A stretch of DNA of 64,000 nucleotides, taken from Paralichthys olivaceus (Eukaryota; Chordata; Actinopteri; Pleuronectiformes; Paralichthyidae). The notes under the pieces were generated by a model. That model was not told where the DNA came from. It searched no databases and saw only the letters and a program-made list of their open reading frames with translations. The stretch is taken from contig NC_091112.1 in the NCBI RefSeq assembly GCF_024713975.1, positions 1,840,001 through 1,904,000 of the forward strand. Reading direction: 5' to 3'. Every line of letters starts with the position of its first letter. Within the stretch, counting starts at the first letter, position 1. Positions 1 through 11,000 of the stretch are shown here, in pieces. A program made the translations under genes and the position numbers.

Positions 1-60
1 CAAAACTAATGGATTGAATACTACATTGATCACAGCTGATTCCCGTCTCACCCAGCTCAG

Positions 61-348
61 GTGCAGCTCAGATTTATGGTTTTGTACTTGCCTACATATT
101 CACCCTTCCTCAACCCAATAGAGGAGTTTTTCTCTGCCTGGAGGTGGAAAGTGTTTGGTCTCCACCCACATGACCAAATGTCTCTTTTGGAAGCCATGCG
201 TGCCGGATTTGAGGACACCAGTCCAGAGGACTACCAGGGATGGATAAGGCACTCCAGAAGGTTCTTCCCCAGGTGCATGGGAAGAGAGAACATTAGATGT
301 GATGTTGATGAAAACCTGTGGCCTGATGCTAGAGAGAGGCAGGATTAG
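61..348 (+). mobile_element. Tc1/IS630-type DDE transposase, C-terminal fragment
   Basis: The reading frame ends at 346-348 and encodes the last ~95 residues of a DDE-superfamily transposase. The catalytic-domain signature LPTYSPFLNPIEEFFS, typical of IS630/Tc1-mariner enzymes, contains the third acidic residue of the triad (the E in NPIEE). A helical tail with FFPRCMGRENIRCDVDE and LWPDARERQD follows. In the same frame, stops at 7-9 and 37-39 lie just upstream, so the rest of the gene is either left of the window behind an intron (a CTCAG acceptor-like string lies at 56-60) or lost. It is a plain DNA transposon remnant and probably inactive here. It has no visible link to the MHC genes beside it. 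Confidence 0.8.
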
Positions 349-1620
349 CCCCTCAATTATTTGTTCGAATTACCGTATGTACTTTTAGTTTCTACCTTTT
401 TTTTCTCATTACTGTAATTCCACAAATTACAACAGACTATTGAAGCAAACTGCTAGTTTTCATTTACCTTAAAGAATTGTTATGTTCTAAAAAATGTAAT
501 AAATCATGTGAAAGAATTTCACTCTTTTCTTTGAAGAACATATTACTTTGTATGAAGTCACTGGAATTGATCAAACTGTAAAGATGAAAAGTTTGTATTT
601 TCTGTATTGGTGTTTGATGCTAATGTTTTTACTCTCAGTGTGTTCTGAGTGACAGTGTGTGTTATCTCAGTGAGGGTTGTGCATAGTGTTTGGCTGCACT
701 GAGCGTGTTTTGAGCCATGTGTTTAGAGTTGTGTTGCTTGGAATGAGTTTTGCAGGTGATGTGAACTGTTTAGCTCAGGTGACTGTTGGGAGTGCAGACT
801 GTAGTTAGAGTTTTGCACATGTGACTCCAGTTGTGCCCACTGTCGTTTAGCAATCGAAAAAAACTGGAATGAACAAGTGGGTTCTGTCCCACTGTCAAGG
901 TCCAGATACACAACTGAGGGGTGTGTGTCTGTGTGGGTGTGTGTGTTTGTGTTTGTGTTTGTGTGTGTGTGTGAGTCTTGATCTGAGGACAGATCACAGT
1001 GATTATCTCATTTGTCTCTTTCAGGCACTGAAGCTTCTTGTCCTCCTCGTTTGTCCACATTCCTCTGGCGTCCAACAAAAGACGTCCTGCACCAAAGACG
1101 CTGCATAAATGTCTAAAGGAAAATATATGATGCGATGATCTCATGAAAAATATTTGCCTGTTAGAAACATATGTAAACGTGGGCTGTGAACTTTGTGGAT
1201 GGAACAACGGAGACTTATCACAAGAGAAAACCAAAAGCTTATTCAAGACCTACTTTTGTTTCTGTGTCTCGTGTCCTCGTGTGACCTCTGTCCCGAGCGT
1301 CCTCCAGAAAACCTGCAGCGTCACCGGAACACGAATGTCTTTTTAGGTGATCTGTGTTTATTCTGACAAACAGTAAAGAATCAATCCTTCAGTGAAGTTC
1401 TGCTCTGAAGTGCAACACATTTCTCATTGTGTTTTCTTATTTGTGGACCGTTTTCTTTCGTTGCTGCTGAGTTTCCATTGTGTTCTGTGATTTGTTGTTG
1501 TGTTGTGTACTTCGTAGCCACCGTGCGTCCACTGTAATACTCGTTATTTTATATATTATCTGGTTTTATTGTGAAATCGTAACCGGAACATGCATTGCTT
1601 TCAGTGGCGGTTTTTAAAGG
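349..1620. other. Intergenic region upstream of tapbp
   Basis: No convincing gene. The first half is AT-rich and follows the transposase fragment. An impure GT microsatellite lies at 918-974. At 1026-1110 a TTTCAG acceptor-like string is followed by a short open segment that I could not assign to any family. It could be a terminal exon of a gene further left or chance. The last ~100 bp form the tapbp promoter. Confidence 0.6.
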
Positions 1621-1621
1621 T

Positions 1622-1633
1622 GAAAGTGAAACT
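1622..1633 (+). promoter_or_regulatory. ISRE upstream of tapbp
   Basis: GAAAGTGAAACT matches the interferon-stimulated response element consensus GAAANNGAAACT exactly. It lies 104 bp before the tapasin start codon, and a further GAAA run follows it. ISREs bind IRF1/2 and ISGF3, and interferon induction of tapasin is well known in mammals. The induction here is inferred from the motif. Confidence 0.75.
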
Positions 1634-1736
1634 AAAATGAAAAAGGAGTTCAGGGGAAAACCAGAGATCTGTACACAGCAGAGTGTGAGTGTTACCAGCA
1701 GCTCAGAGAAGAATCTGCAGAAAGGAGACAAACACA

Positions 1737-4700
1737 ATGAGCAACTTTTCTTCCATTTATAAACTCTGCCTGCTCACTGTCACCTGCTGCATCCAAGGTA
1801 GGTCTACCTTTCTGCATCATGTTAGAAACAGGGGAGACTCCTTCATGTGCAGGTCAACGCTCCATCTGACATGTGATCCAATAACTAACATCCCTCAAGA
1901 ACAATGGACATGTGACTCCTCATGTTCATTTCTATCTTTTCAACACATCAGGAAGGAACAACTTGGACTTTCAGTTGATTGAAATACAGTAAAACGTGAG
2001 TGTGTGTGAGTCATATATGAGCCGAATTTAGCACAATGACCCATTTACTTCATCAAATCTCTTAATTAATTTATTTGGCTCATGTGAGATCACTTTTTTC
2101 AAACTTTCAGTGTATTTCTGAATGGAGTTTGGTTCGAAGCGTGCAGTTGCGTCGTGCACCCTGCCCTCTCATGGTGAAAAATGGTATTACACCAAGCTAG
2201 AAAATGAAAGTAAAGAGTGAATTAAAAAACAGATTTTAATAAAAACAACACTAAAAATAATAATAATGTTGTTACCTGGAGATAATCAGAGGTTTACTGT
2301 CATTAACAGTCACATTTTAATATTTTTCTAGAAGACATGATGTATAATTCATTTACACTTAACGCTTTAATTTACTTCTATGTTTTTCATTTCCTGTGAC
2401 ACTGAAACTTCAACAGACTAATTAGTCCATGTAACTATAGCAGGTTAATTCTGTGTTTCACTGGTAGAAACAAGGGGACTGATGGAGTATTTCCATTACA
2501 CATGACTGTGGTGTATAATATCAGAGTACTGTGTAATCCTGTTAAACTCATGTCATGTTTAACACGTTACTTCTCTTATTTCTTTGTCATTTTCTTGTAA
2601 AATTGTCTAAAGCCTGCAGCAGCAGCAGCAGGTGTCCGGCGGTGGAGTGCTGGTTAGTACAGGAGAATGTGAATCGAAGAGGAGCGACAACCCAGGAAAA
2701 GTTTCTGCTTCATATCACAACAGACGTTAACAGCCGAGATGCAGCGTCAGAACAGATTCCTTCCGACGTCAACCCAGACACCGTGTTCTTTATTACAGGT
2801 GAGCTCCCAATGAGACTTACACCGATGTGAGATAGATATTTATCAAAGTTGACAATCTACTTTAAATAAAGATGGACGACATGACAGCTCCTTAAAAGTG
2901 AAGCCAAAATGTCTCCTTAACTTTGTGTCTCTGTCCTCAGACCCGGCTGCCACGCTCTGCCACCAGTCCCTCAGCCCTCCCCCCAGAGGCTCGGAGCAGA
3001 AGGCTCAGTGTGAGATCAGCCCCTTCCTGCATCAGCCCTCCACGCTCAAATGGGTTTCTCCTCTCACGGTCTCTGGCTTCAGCCCCGTGTACCTGCAAGC
3101 GGATTGGTTTTCGGCTGCGCTACTGGGGCTCAACAAACAGCTGGTCATTTCCAGCATCATGAGGGCTCCCACAGCCACCAAAGAGCCGAATGGTAATGAC
3201 TGAGGAAAATCTTAATCCTACCTGAGCCGTATGTGGTTGTTTGGGTCTCTCTCTCCTCACTGTCTGTTTCCTCAGTGATCCTGACTGTCACCAGTAAAAC
3301 CGTCTCGGTGCAGGCCCGGCTCGGGAAGCCAGTGCTGCTGGACTGTGGTTTCTGGGTGGATCCTTCCTCGCCTCTGTCCGGGTCGGGTTTCGCCGTCGAG
3401 TGGCGTTACCAGTTCAGAGGCAAAGGACAACTGGTTCTGGCTTACGACGGCAAGTCAGACCGCGTGGCTGACACCCAGGAGGAAGGGGCCAGACTGGACT
3501 TTGAGGGTTTGCACAAGAACGGAAACGCATCCCTGATCCTGCAGGAGACGAAAGTGCGTCACTCCGGGACGTATATTTGCACGGTGTATCTGCCGTACCT
3601 TCAGGCTCAGGTGGCGATGGAGCTCGAGATTGTAGGTGAGGGGAAAGTTTTCACCACTATTGTTTGTGAGTTGTTTTTTTGCAGCCTGAGTTTAAGGAAT
3701 CTGGATGATGTGAGGAAATTGTGCTCACATCCAACAACAATCAACATTCGTTCCTGTTGGCGTTCGTGCACAGCATCTGCTTTCAAACCACACTGAAATA
3801 AACGAGCTAGAGAATTAGCTGTAAGCTCTGTAATAAACCTGATTTCATTGGGAACAAAAGTAAAATTATTAACTTTCTCTTTTGTTTCAGAACCTCCATC
3901 CCTCTCCATCCACCCCTCCCCCTTGCCCCTCGCTGTTCCTGGACAGACTTTGGTTGTCCAGTGTGAAGCGTCGGGCTTCGCCCCACTCTCCCTGGAGATG
4001 AGCTGGGAGTTTAAAGGCGCCGATGGGAAGTCCAGGCCTCTGGAATCAGCCAGCGTGACGGGCCACAGGCAGGCGTGGGATGGCACCTACGGCCAGAGTG
4101 CCCGGCTGGAGCTGGACACCTCTAACGTGGGCACCGGGGGAGAGCTCACCTGTGTGGCTGTCCACCCTGGAGGCACACGACGGGCCAGCACGTCCCTCAG
4201 TGTCATCGGTAATGTGGAAGAATTTGGTTTTGTTCACATAAGATACGAGTAAAATATGAAATAAAATCAAAGAGACAAAATGATGTTGAGGTAAAACTGA
4301 TGTTGTTTTTCACCCTTTTCATTTCACCCTTGAGAGAAGCAGCTTTTTATGGTGGATAAGATCATTTTAACTAATTTGCTTAATGTGACAGTGAAATGTT
4401 AGAGACTCATGAATCAATTTCATCCTGACCGACAACAAAGATTCTGATATGAGAGATTCCATTAAGACTTATTTGTGTCTTCTTTGCTTTGACAGGATTC
4501 GGATCCCCGTCTATTGAGGACTCAATGGCAATGGTTGGTGTGGCACTCCTGCTCTACGGGCTCATCAAGTTTGTCTCCTGGACCTTTTCCAGCTCAGGTA
4601 TCAAATTAAACAACAGCAATTGACCAGAAACATTATTTCTAAACTGAGTGTTTTGAATGATCTGAACCATTTAGTAGTTTCAAGCTGCACAAGGCTTGAA

Positions 4701-5291
4701 ACTCTCTTATCATCCATCCAGTAATTCCAGAAACCTCGGTCTGTCTGTGTTTTGCACATCTCGAGAACCGTTCATGTTAACAGCTTTTCGTGCGTATTCA
4801 AGACATCATGTTGAAGACACAGAACTCTGATTGTGCAGTTCAGGTTCCGCACTGAGTGGAACTTCTCTGAACTTTGAATAAACAGGTGAACGGCTCTCTG
4901 TGCAGCAGCAGCAGCTCTTTACTTCAGCTTCTGTGGACTGAGTCCGGTCACTTTTACAGTTTCAGACCAAACACACATTCCAAACAGACGCCACGTTCAT
5001 GTTAACACAACTGAATCCAACTAAATCTACTTGAAAATACAGCATCAGATACGTCGACATGTTTTTAATTGTTGTCTTTTCTTCTGTTGTTTATTTCACT
5101 GTTTACAGACACTGATGTGGCAGATGAAGAGACAAAGGTAACTTTCTCAAACACCAATAATAAGAATAATAATGAAAATAACTCAGACTTTATTGAGTAT
5201 AGATTAGTGCTGTATTCTTCTGGAGCTGCTCTGTGATGCTCACCTCTCATTAATAACTTTCCCCATTGTCCTCTTACAGAAAGAGAAGTAA
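1737..5291 (+). CDS. tapbp: Tapasin (TAP-binding protein)
   Basis: Tapasin is the ER membrane chaperone that bridges MHC class I to the TAP transporter and edits bound peptide. Coding exons: 1737-1797, 2613-2798, 2941-3192, 3276-3635, 3891-4208, 4496-4597, 5109-5137, 5280-5291. Introns 1-6 are phase 1 and intron 7 is phase 0; the product is 439 aa (human 448). Order: signal peptide (~1-20), N-terminal domain starting with PAVECW, Ig-V-like domain (exon 4, ending GTYICTVYLPYLQAQV), Ig-C1 domain (exon 5, VVQCEASGF ... LTCVAVHP), and a membrane helix (~400-420) with the conserved Lys in LYGLIKFVSW that contacts TAP. The tail ends in KKEK, a KKxx ER-retrieval signal. The position aligned by eye to human Cys95, the ERp57-bonding cysteine, is Ser. 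An ISRE precedes the gene. Identity is secure. Confidence 0.96.
2866..2915 (-). repeat. Fragment of dispersed repeat family R1 in tapbp intron 2
   Basis: AAATAAAGATGGACGACAT followed by GTGAAGCCAAAATG is the reverse complement of the right end of a repeat found at least seven more times in this window (for example 17455-17580 and 51870-52165). Only the right end is left here. Confidence 0.6.
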
Positions 5292-5784
5292 AGATGTCGA
5301 CTGAGGTGTGACACTGAGCCACCAACCCACCACAACTGTCTTTTTTTAAAACTTTGGAGTCACTGTTTTCTTTTTATTTCTTTTTATATTAGTCATAAAT
5401 CAAGGTTGTTTTTTTTCCTACAGATCCTGCTGGACGTCTGCTTGAGCTCATATTTATTTAATTCTGTTTGAACTATTTGTCAAATTGGGTATTTTTGTGC
5501 AAAAGTAATCAGGTACATTGGAAGGGAAAGGGGTTTCTCTCATCTAAAATATCCTGTTGTAATCTTCTCCTGTAAAATATTGGATGCTGGATCATTTTAC
5601 AACCAAATGTGGATCGATCCCCGGCTGCTCATAAGTGTCGTGAGCAGGATACTGAAGTGAACTTTAAGAATGATGTGCTGCGCTGGCAACGTGCGGCTGA
5701 TGTGTGTGTAGAAGTGCAGGTGGAATGTGTGGTCAGTTAGATTAGAAAAGCCCTGAATATAACAGATCTTTGTGATGGATTGAA

Positions 5785-5790
5785 AATAAA
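5785..5790 (+). terminator. Polyadenylation signal of tapbp
   Basis: AATAAA about 0.5 kb after the tapbp stop codon, at the end of a T-rich 3' untranslated stretch with no other canonical hexamer close to it. This is the likely cleavage region. Confidence 0.55.
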
Positions 5791-5829
5791 GAATTTGAAA
5801 CTATTTTTAAAAGTCGTATATGAAATTCT

Positions 5830-6890
5830 TAATGTGAGTTGTGGGTGTAAAAACATCACATAAAATATATTTCTATAAACGTTCTTGCAAAAATAATTTG
5901 TGCACCACATTGTGCAAATAAAATAATTGTATAATTTTTTTCATTATTTAGAAATTTAGAAAATGTTCATGTCCATTCATGACTGTAAAATATACGGAAC
6001 ATTATTCTGTCATCAACACTTTAAAAAAAAAAGGGGAACCTAAACCTGTACTATTCAGACACTGACTTCCGTTGTCCTTTTCAGAATAAAACGATGTAGT
6101 GAACGTTCACCATCTTGTACAGTTTTTGAGAAATGAATTAATACGTGAACTCAGAATATTTTTGAATCATAGAAAAACCCTAAATTATCCATATATTTAA
6201 CTAGTTATGCTGGTGATATATTGACTGATATGTAATGTTATGAGATAGTAAAGCAACGATGTAGATATTCATGATAAATGTACAGTTGTTAAATAATTCT
6301 ATCGAAAATCTGTCGATAAAAATGATTTTGTTTTATTTTAAATTCATAACTTTCGACAAGTCTTTCAAATTAAAAAGACACGAGACGGAATTTGATGGTT
6401 TGTGGGTTTTTCATTTGAGCATTTCGTGTAAACATATTTATTATTTTTGTACCGTTGCCAAATAAATGTAAATGAAATTGAGATTTTAATGATTTTTTAT
6501 TTTTATTTCTGATGAATCTACTGCCTTCTACGTGTTTTTTCAAATTAAAAGCAAGCAACCCGGAATTGGATAAAATCGTTTGTTAAATTTGAATCTCAGT
6601 TTCTGGTTTAATTATATTCACGGTTCGTTTACCGTTTTTAAATAAAGTTAAATGGTCGAGAGATTAAAATAGTTTTTTAAATGAATCTATAACTTCTTTA
6701 GCGTCTTTCAAATTACAAACACGCAGGTCTCGGTTTGATTTCATCGTTGATGACATTTGATTCGAATCTTTTCATGAAATAATTAAATATTGTCAAAGCT
6801 TTTTTTTTTTTTTAAAAACAATTAAAAAACCTTTTCTGAATTTATCAATGGTTCTTAATGGGGTGGAATCATCCAATGGGTGTCGACGTT
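5830..6890. other. AT-rich intergenic region between tapbp and daxx
   Basis: No coding potential. The right part holds a decayed tandem repeat (separate entry). Nothing else is recognisable before the daxx promoter. Confidence 0.6.
6338..6790 (+). repeat. Degenerate tandem repeat, ~170-bp unit, three copies
   Basis: Three diverged units begin near 6338, 6511 and 6679. Each starts with a variant of AATGAATCTATAACTT, followed by a TCTTTCAAATTA-like string, then a GGAATTTGAT / GGTTTGATTTCATCG-like part. The first two units also share a right part with ACCGTT..AAATAAA.GTAAA and GAGATTTTAA. The third unit is incomplete. Confidence 0.6.
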
Positions 6891-6894
6891 ACTC

Positions 6895-7160
6895 AGCCTC
6901 AGCCAATCAGAGGAGGCGATGCTGGGCGGACTTTAGCGGGTAGATTTTCGACCTGGGTTCTCCGGCGAAGTTGACGAGCGTTGTTTTGTTTTTTTAAACA
7001 CAAAGTCTGCGGGATTCAAATCACGATATTCTCGAGTCTCCCGGGTCGTTGCTTTTATTCCTCGTGACAATTTTAAGAAAACGCAGCATTTGGACTTTTC
7101 TTCCGGTTCGTTATTTTCTCACTTAGCAAAGTCCCAGCCCGATGCTAACGCTAGCTAACC
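6895..7160 (+). promoter_or_regulatory. daxx promoter region
   Basis: A CCAAT box (GCCAATCAG, 6902-6910) and a GGGCGG Sp1-like site (6924) precede a GC-richer stretch rich in CG. A GCTAACGCTAGCTAAC motif lies at 7144-7159, and related motifs occur in three other promoters of this window. A non-coding first exon probably begins around 6960-7150. GTGAGT at 7256-7261 is one possible donor. The transcription start is not visible. Confidence 0.5.
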
Positions 7161-7435
7161 ACCGGGAGCCAGTGTTGTGACGATGCGTCGTGAAGGAGCT
7201 TGTTCCTCTTTGGTCGTCACGTCAAACTCCAGCCCGTGAACAAGAATCCGTGCGTGTGAGTATGTCTCCGTCCGTGTCAGGGAACGCATCCCTCCATCTT
7301 TGTCCCAGTCTCTGTCTGTCCTGTTCCGCGCTGTCACCGGGCTCGATCCCTGCACGGTGTGTTGCTCGTGTTCTCACACGACGTCGCCCCGGATGAAAAC
7401 CCACAATCATGTGTTCGTGTGTCTGTGTGCGGCTG

Positions 7436-7436
<1 letters not shown>

Positions 7437-7532
<96 letters not shown>
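7437..7532 (+). repeat. (TG)n microsatellite running into an 18-base G run
   Basis: About 39 TG dinucleotides are followed directly by a run of 18 G (7515-7532). It lies in the daxx 5' leader or first intron. The open frames across it on both strands are an artefact of the repeat. Confidence 0.95.
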
Positions 7533-8034
7533 TTGTCCCGGTAAACATTTGGCCGGTTAACGGACACAACAGTGAAAATGTTCCTCGGTCCCAGAGGCGC
7601 AGCTGGCGCCTGTAAATGTGCTTGTTGTTTGTGTTCAGGAGCTCAAACCCGCTCAGTCACCGAGCTACCGCAGGAAACAAAGAATCACTGAATGATTGAA
7701 AAGTCAAAAACATGTTGTAGACTACTGTCAGTTAATTCACAACATTTCTGTACAGACCACTACAGTGGAAGGTGTACTTAATCTGCAAGTAGCACTCAGC
7801 AGTAGTTATTTAATTTAAACAAAATCTCATTTGTTATTGTTCGGTCTTTCGGCCTCTGCAGGACTGAACACAATCCTTTTCTCTTCTGCCACTAGGCTCC
7901 TTTCTTATTTCACTCATTTCTGACTGTTTTAGTTTTTTTTTTTATGACTTGTCGAGTCTTTTGTTAAACGAGATGTCATGATCAACATTCTCCCTGTTTG
8001 TATTTCCTGAAAGCAGAAATAACTAGAGTTTTGG

Positions 8035-11000
8035 ATGGCGGTGGCCCCCGCCTCGATGGCGGATAAGATCATAGTCCTTGACGATGATGAAGAGGAGAGT
8101 GCTCAGCCTTCCTTCGCTGCTTCCACCTCGTCCAAGGAGCATCAAGTCAAACATGTCTCGCCACTCAAAGCTCAGCAGCCGGTCCCCACCCACATTACCC
8201 AGTCACCCTTTGCCACTGTGAAGAAGCAGAGCCATGTCCTGCACGCAGAGAATGAGAGATTGTTCACCGAGGTGAGTTCTTATTAAAGGACACAAACCGA
8301 CTGTCTTTTGTTACTTTTCTATGATCTAACTCAAGCACTCAATCCAAGATGAGAGTTGGTAATCTGCTTAAATAACAGTGGTGTTTTTTTTCTCATTTCT
8401 TTTTGGTTGATATCAGTAACGTTGCATGAATAGAAATGAATATACTTGCTGGAATAAATGTAACGATAAAGACGTTTTCAGACATATATATATATGGAGA
8501 ACACAGCAGATGTTTGTCAGAGTCAGGCATGTTCACAACAGGAAAACAATCAAATGACGTTGTCTTTTCAAGTTGTCGTCTTCGTCACCATCATCTACAT
8601 ACACAACTTCTTTCTTTCATCCTGAGATATTTATATTCTTCCACTTTCACGTCTGTCATGTGTTACCAATGTCAGCAACATGCCCACTCTCTCACTCTTT
8701 TCATCTGTGTGTTTTCTTTTCTGCTTCCCTCCAGTTTGTGGAGTACTGCTCGACTCTCACCCAGGACTGTCCCGAGGTCTTGAGCTTCCTACAAACCAAG
8801 CATGCCAAGGCCTCCCCTGACTATCTGTCATCTGTGGAATTCAGGAACACATTGGGGAGATGTTTGACTCGCGCTCAGGCCCACCGCTCTAAGACCTTTG
8901 TCTACATTAATGAACTGTGCACTGTACTCAGGCAGCATACCGCCAAGAAGAGGCAGACCCTCACCAAGGCTGAGCCTGGGTCTTCTACCTCAACACTAAG
9001 TTCTCTCCAGCCTACCTCTGTTATGCTTAAAAGTAAAGACAAGACTAAAGATAAGCTGGATGAGGAATGTGGGAAACCCTCAGCTGAAGATGAGCAACCT
9101 TCCACCTCAGGGCTGCAGGAAAACAACAAAGTGGACGAACAAGAAACAGAGAAAAAGGCAAAGAGGGCATCCAGGAAACAAGTTAGTAGAGACTTGTTTT
9201 GTTGATTCAGCTGATGATTATTGTGATTAATAGTGATATTTGTTTGTTGTTTGAAATGAAGACCAGAAAGTGAAATCAGTGGAGAGTGAAGGAGAATGAA
9301 AATATGAACGATAAAAGCAGATAAAACAGTATTAATAACAGGAATCAATAAATATGCATTGATAAGTCAGTGAGTGAGGTCAGTGGACATAAACGTAGCA
9401 GCAGTGATTTATATAAAAACAACAGTATATTATTTTGGATGCAGCCTGTGTAGAGGAACACATCTGACTCTTTCTGTCTGTTCTTGATTCCTCTCAGATA
9501 GCGTACCTGGAGAACCTGCTGAAGGTGTACAACGACGAGATCTGCCGCCTGCAGCAGGCCGAACTGAGTTTAGACGACCTTGGAGCCGAGGACTCTTTAT
9601 ACATCCAGGAGCACAAGCTGAAACGCAAGGTTAGGTTGGGGGTTTGATGGAGACTCTACTCCACAGGGCTTCAGTTACAAACTCAGTACACCAGGTTTAG
9701 TGGCTGCTTGTCAGACGTCTTTGTTCTTTGTCATCTTCTTCTCCAGATGATGAAAATTTATGAAAAGCTGTGTGAACTAAAGGGCTGCAACACACTAACG
9801 GGCCGAGTCATTGAGCAGAGGATCGCTTACAATAGCACTCGTTATCCTGAGATCAACAAAAGGGTAAGGCGGCATTTTGTTGCTTAAAATCATTTAAATC
9901 AGTGTAAACTAAGTGAAAAGGGCTGAGGGTCCTGACACCATCAGGTCTAGGCTCCTTAAGTTGTGGAGCATGTCATCAGTGTAAACCAGACTGTACCACA
10001 GCTGTAGATAACCTCACCTCCTCCCTTGTTTCAGATCGAGCGTTTCATTAACAGTCCAGAGGCACAGAGGAACCCTCCGGATTACCAAGACATCCTCCAG
10101 CTGGTGTTGCGCGCCAACGAACGCTACAAGCTTTGTCTGAGCAGGAAAGTACTGAACCACATAGCCCTGGACGCCTTCAGAGAGACCGGGAGCCGCATGC
10201 AGGAGAGACGTCACCTTGACCTGGTCTACAACTTCGGCTCGCATCTCACCGACAACTACAAACCTTGTAAGGCTCCTGTTTCTCAGAGTGCCTTTTATTC
10301 AAATTAATTTAAATATCAAAAAAATGTTCCATTCCATCTCTTTTCTTTCTTTCTTTTGTTGTTATCTAAATCTAATTTATTCACCTGTGTTTTTTGTCCC
10401 TCTGTTCCTTCTCCCGTTCTCTTGTTGTCATCTCTCTTCTCTTCTCTCCATCACCTTCCGTAGCCTCAGACCCGGCTCTTTTGAACCCCTCACTGCAAAG
10501 AAAGCTGCGATCCAACCGAGAAGTGGCACTCTCCAGCTTGGAGGAGGTTATCGCCAAGTACGCCATCAGACAAGACGACACGGAGGAGCAGGAGAGGAAC
10601 AGAAGACAGGAGAAAGAGGTATGGCTTTATCAGGAGAAGAAGGGCAGCAGATTTCTTCTGCTTTTCTTTGTCTTTCTATCTTGCATCTTCATCTACGTGT
10701 ATAGTTCCTCTTTTTCATTACTGAGTTCATCTCTGCAACAGCTAAATATTCTGCCTTCAGGGGAGGACCACTAATGAGAAATCACTCCCAATATAATCCA
10801 GTTCAGAAGTAAACATATAATTAAATGTTTACATTTCCACCAAAAACTGAACAGTGAAAACTTTCTGAAAGTAGAATTTATTGCAGAGCTCTTATACTGG
10901 ATTGCAGTAGATTGTTCAGGTTTATTAGATAAAGTGTTTGTTTGATGATCAAACTCAAAGCAAGTAAAGTCAAATCTTTTAGAAAAATAATGTAACAGTT

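Noticed and set aside
7222-7615. Several overlapping open frames on both strands across the TG/G repeat
   Set aside because: They translate the microsatellite (poly-Thr/His or Cys/Val runs) and have no independent coding signal.
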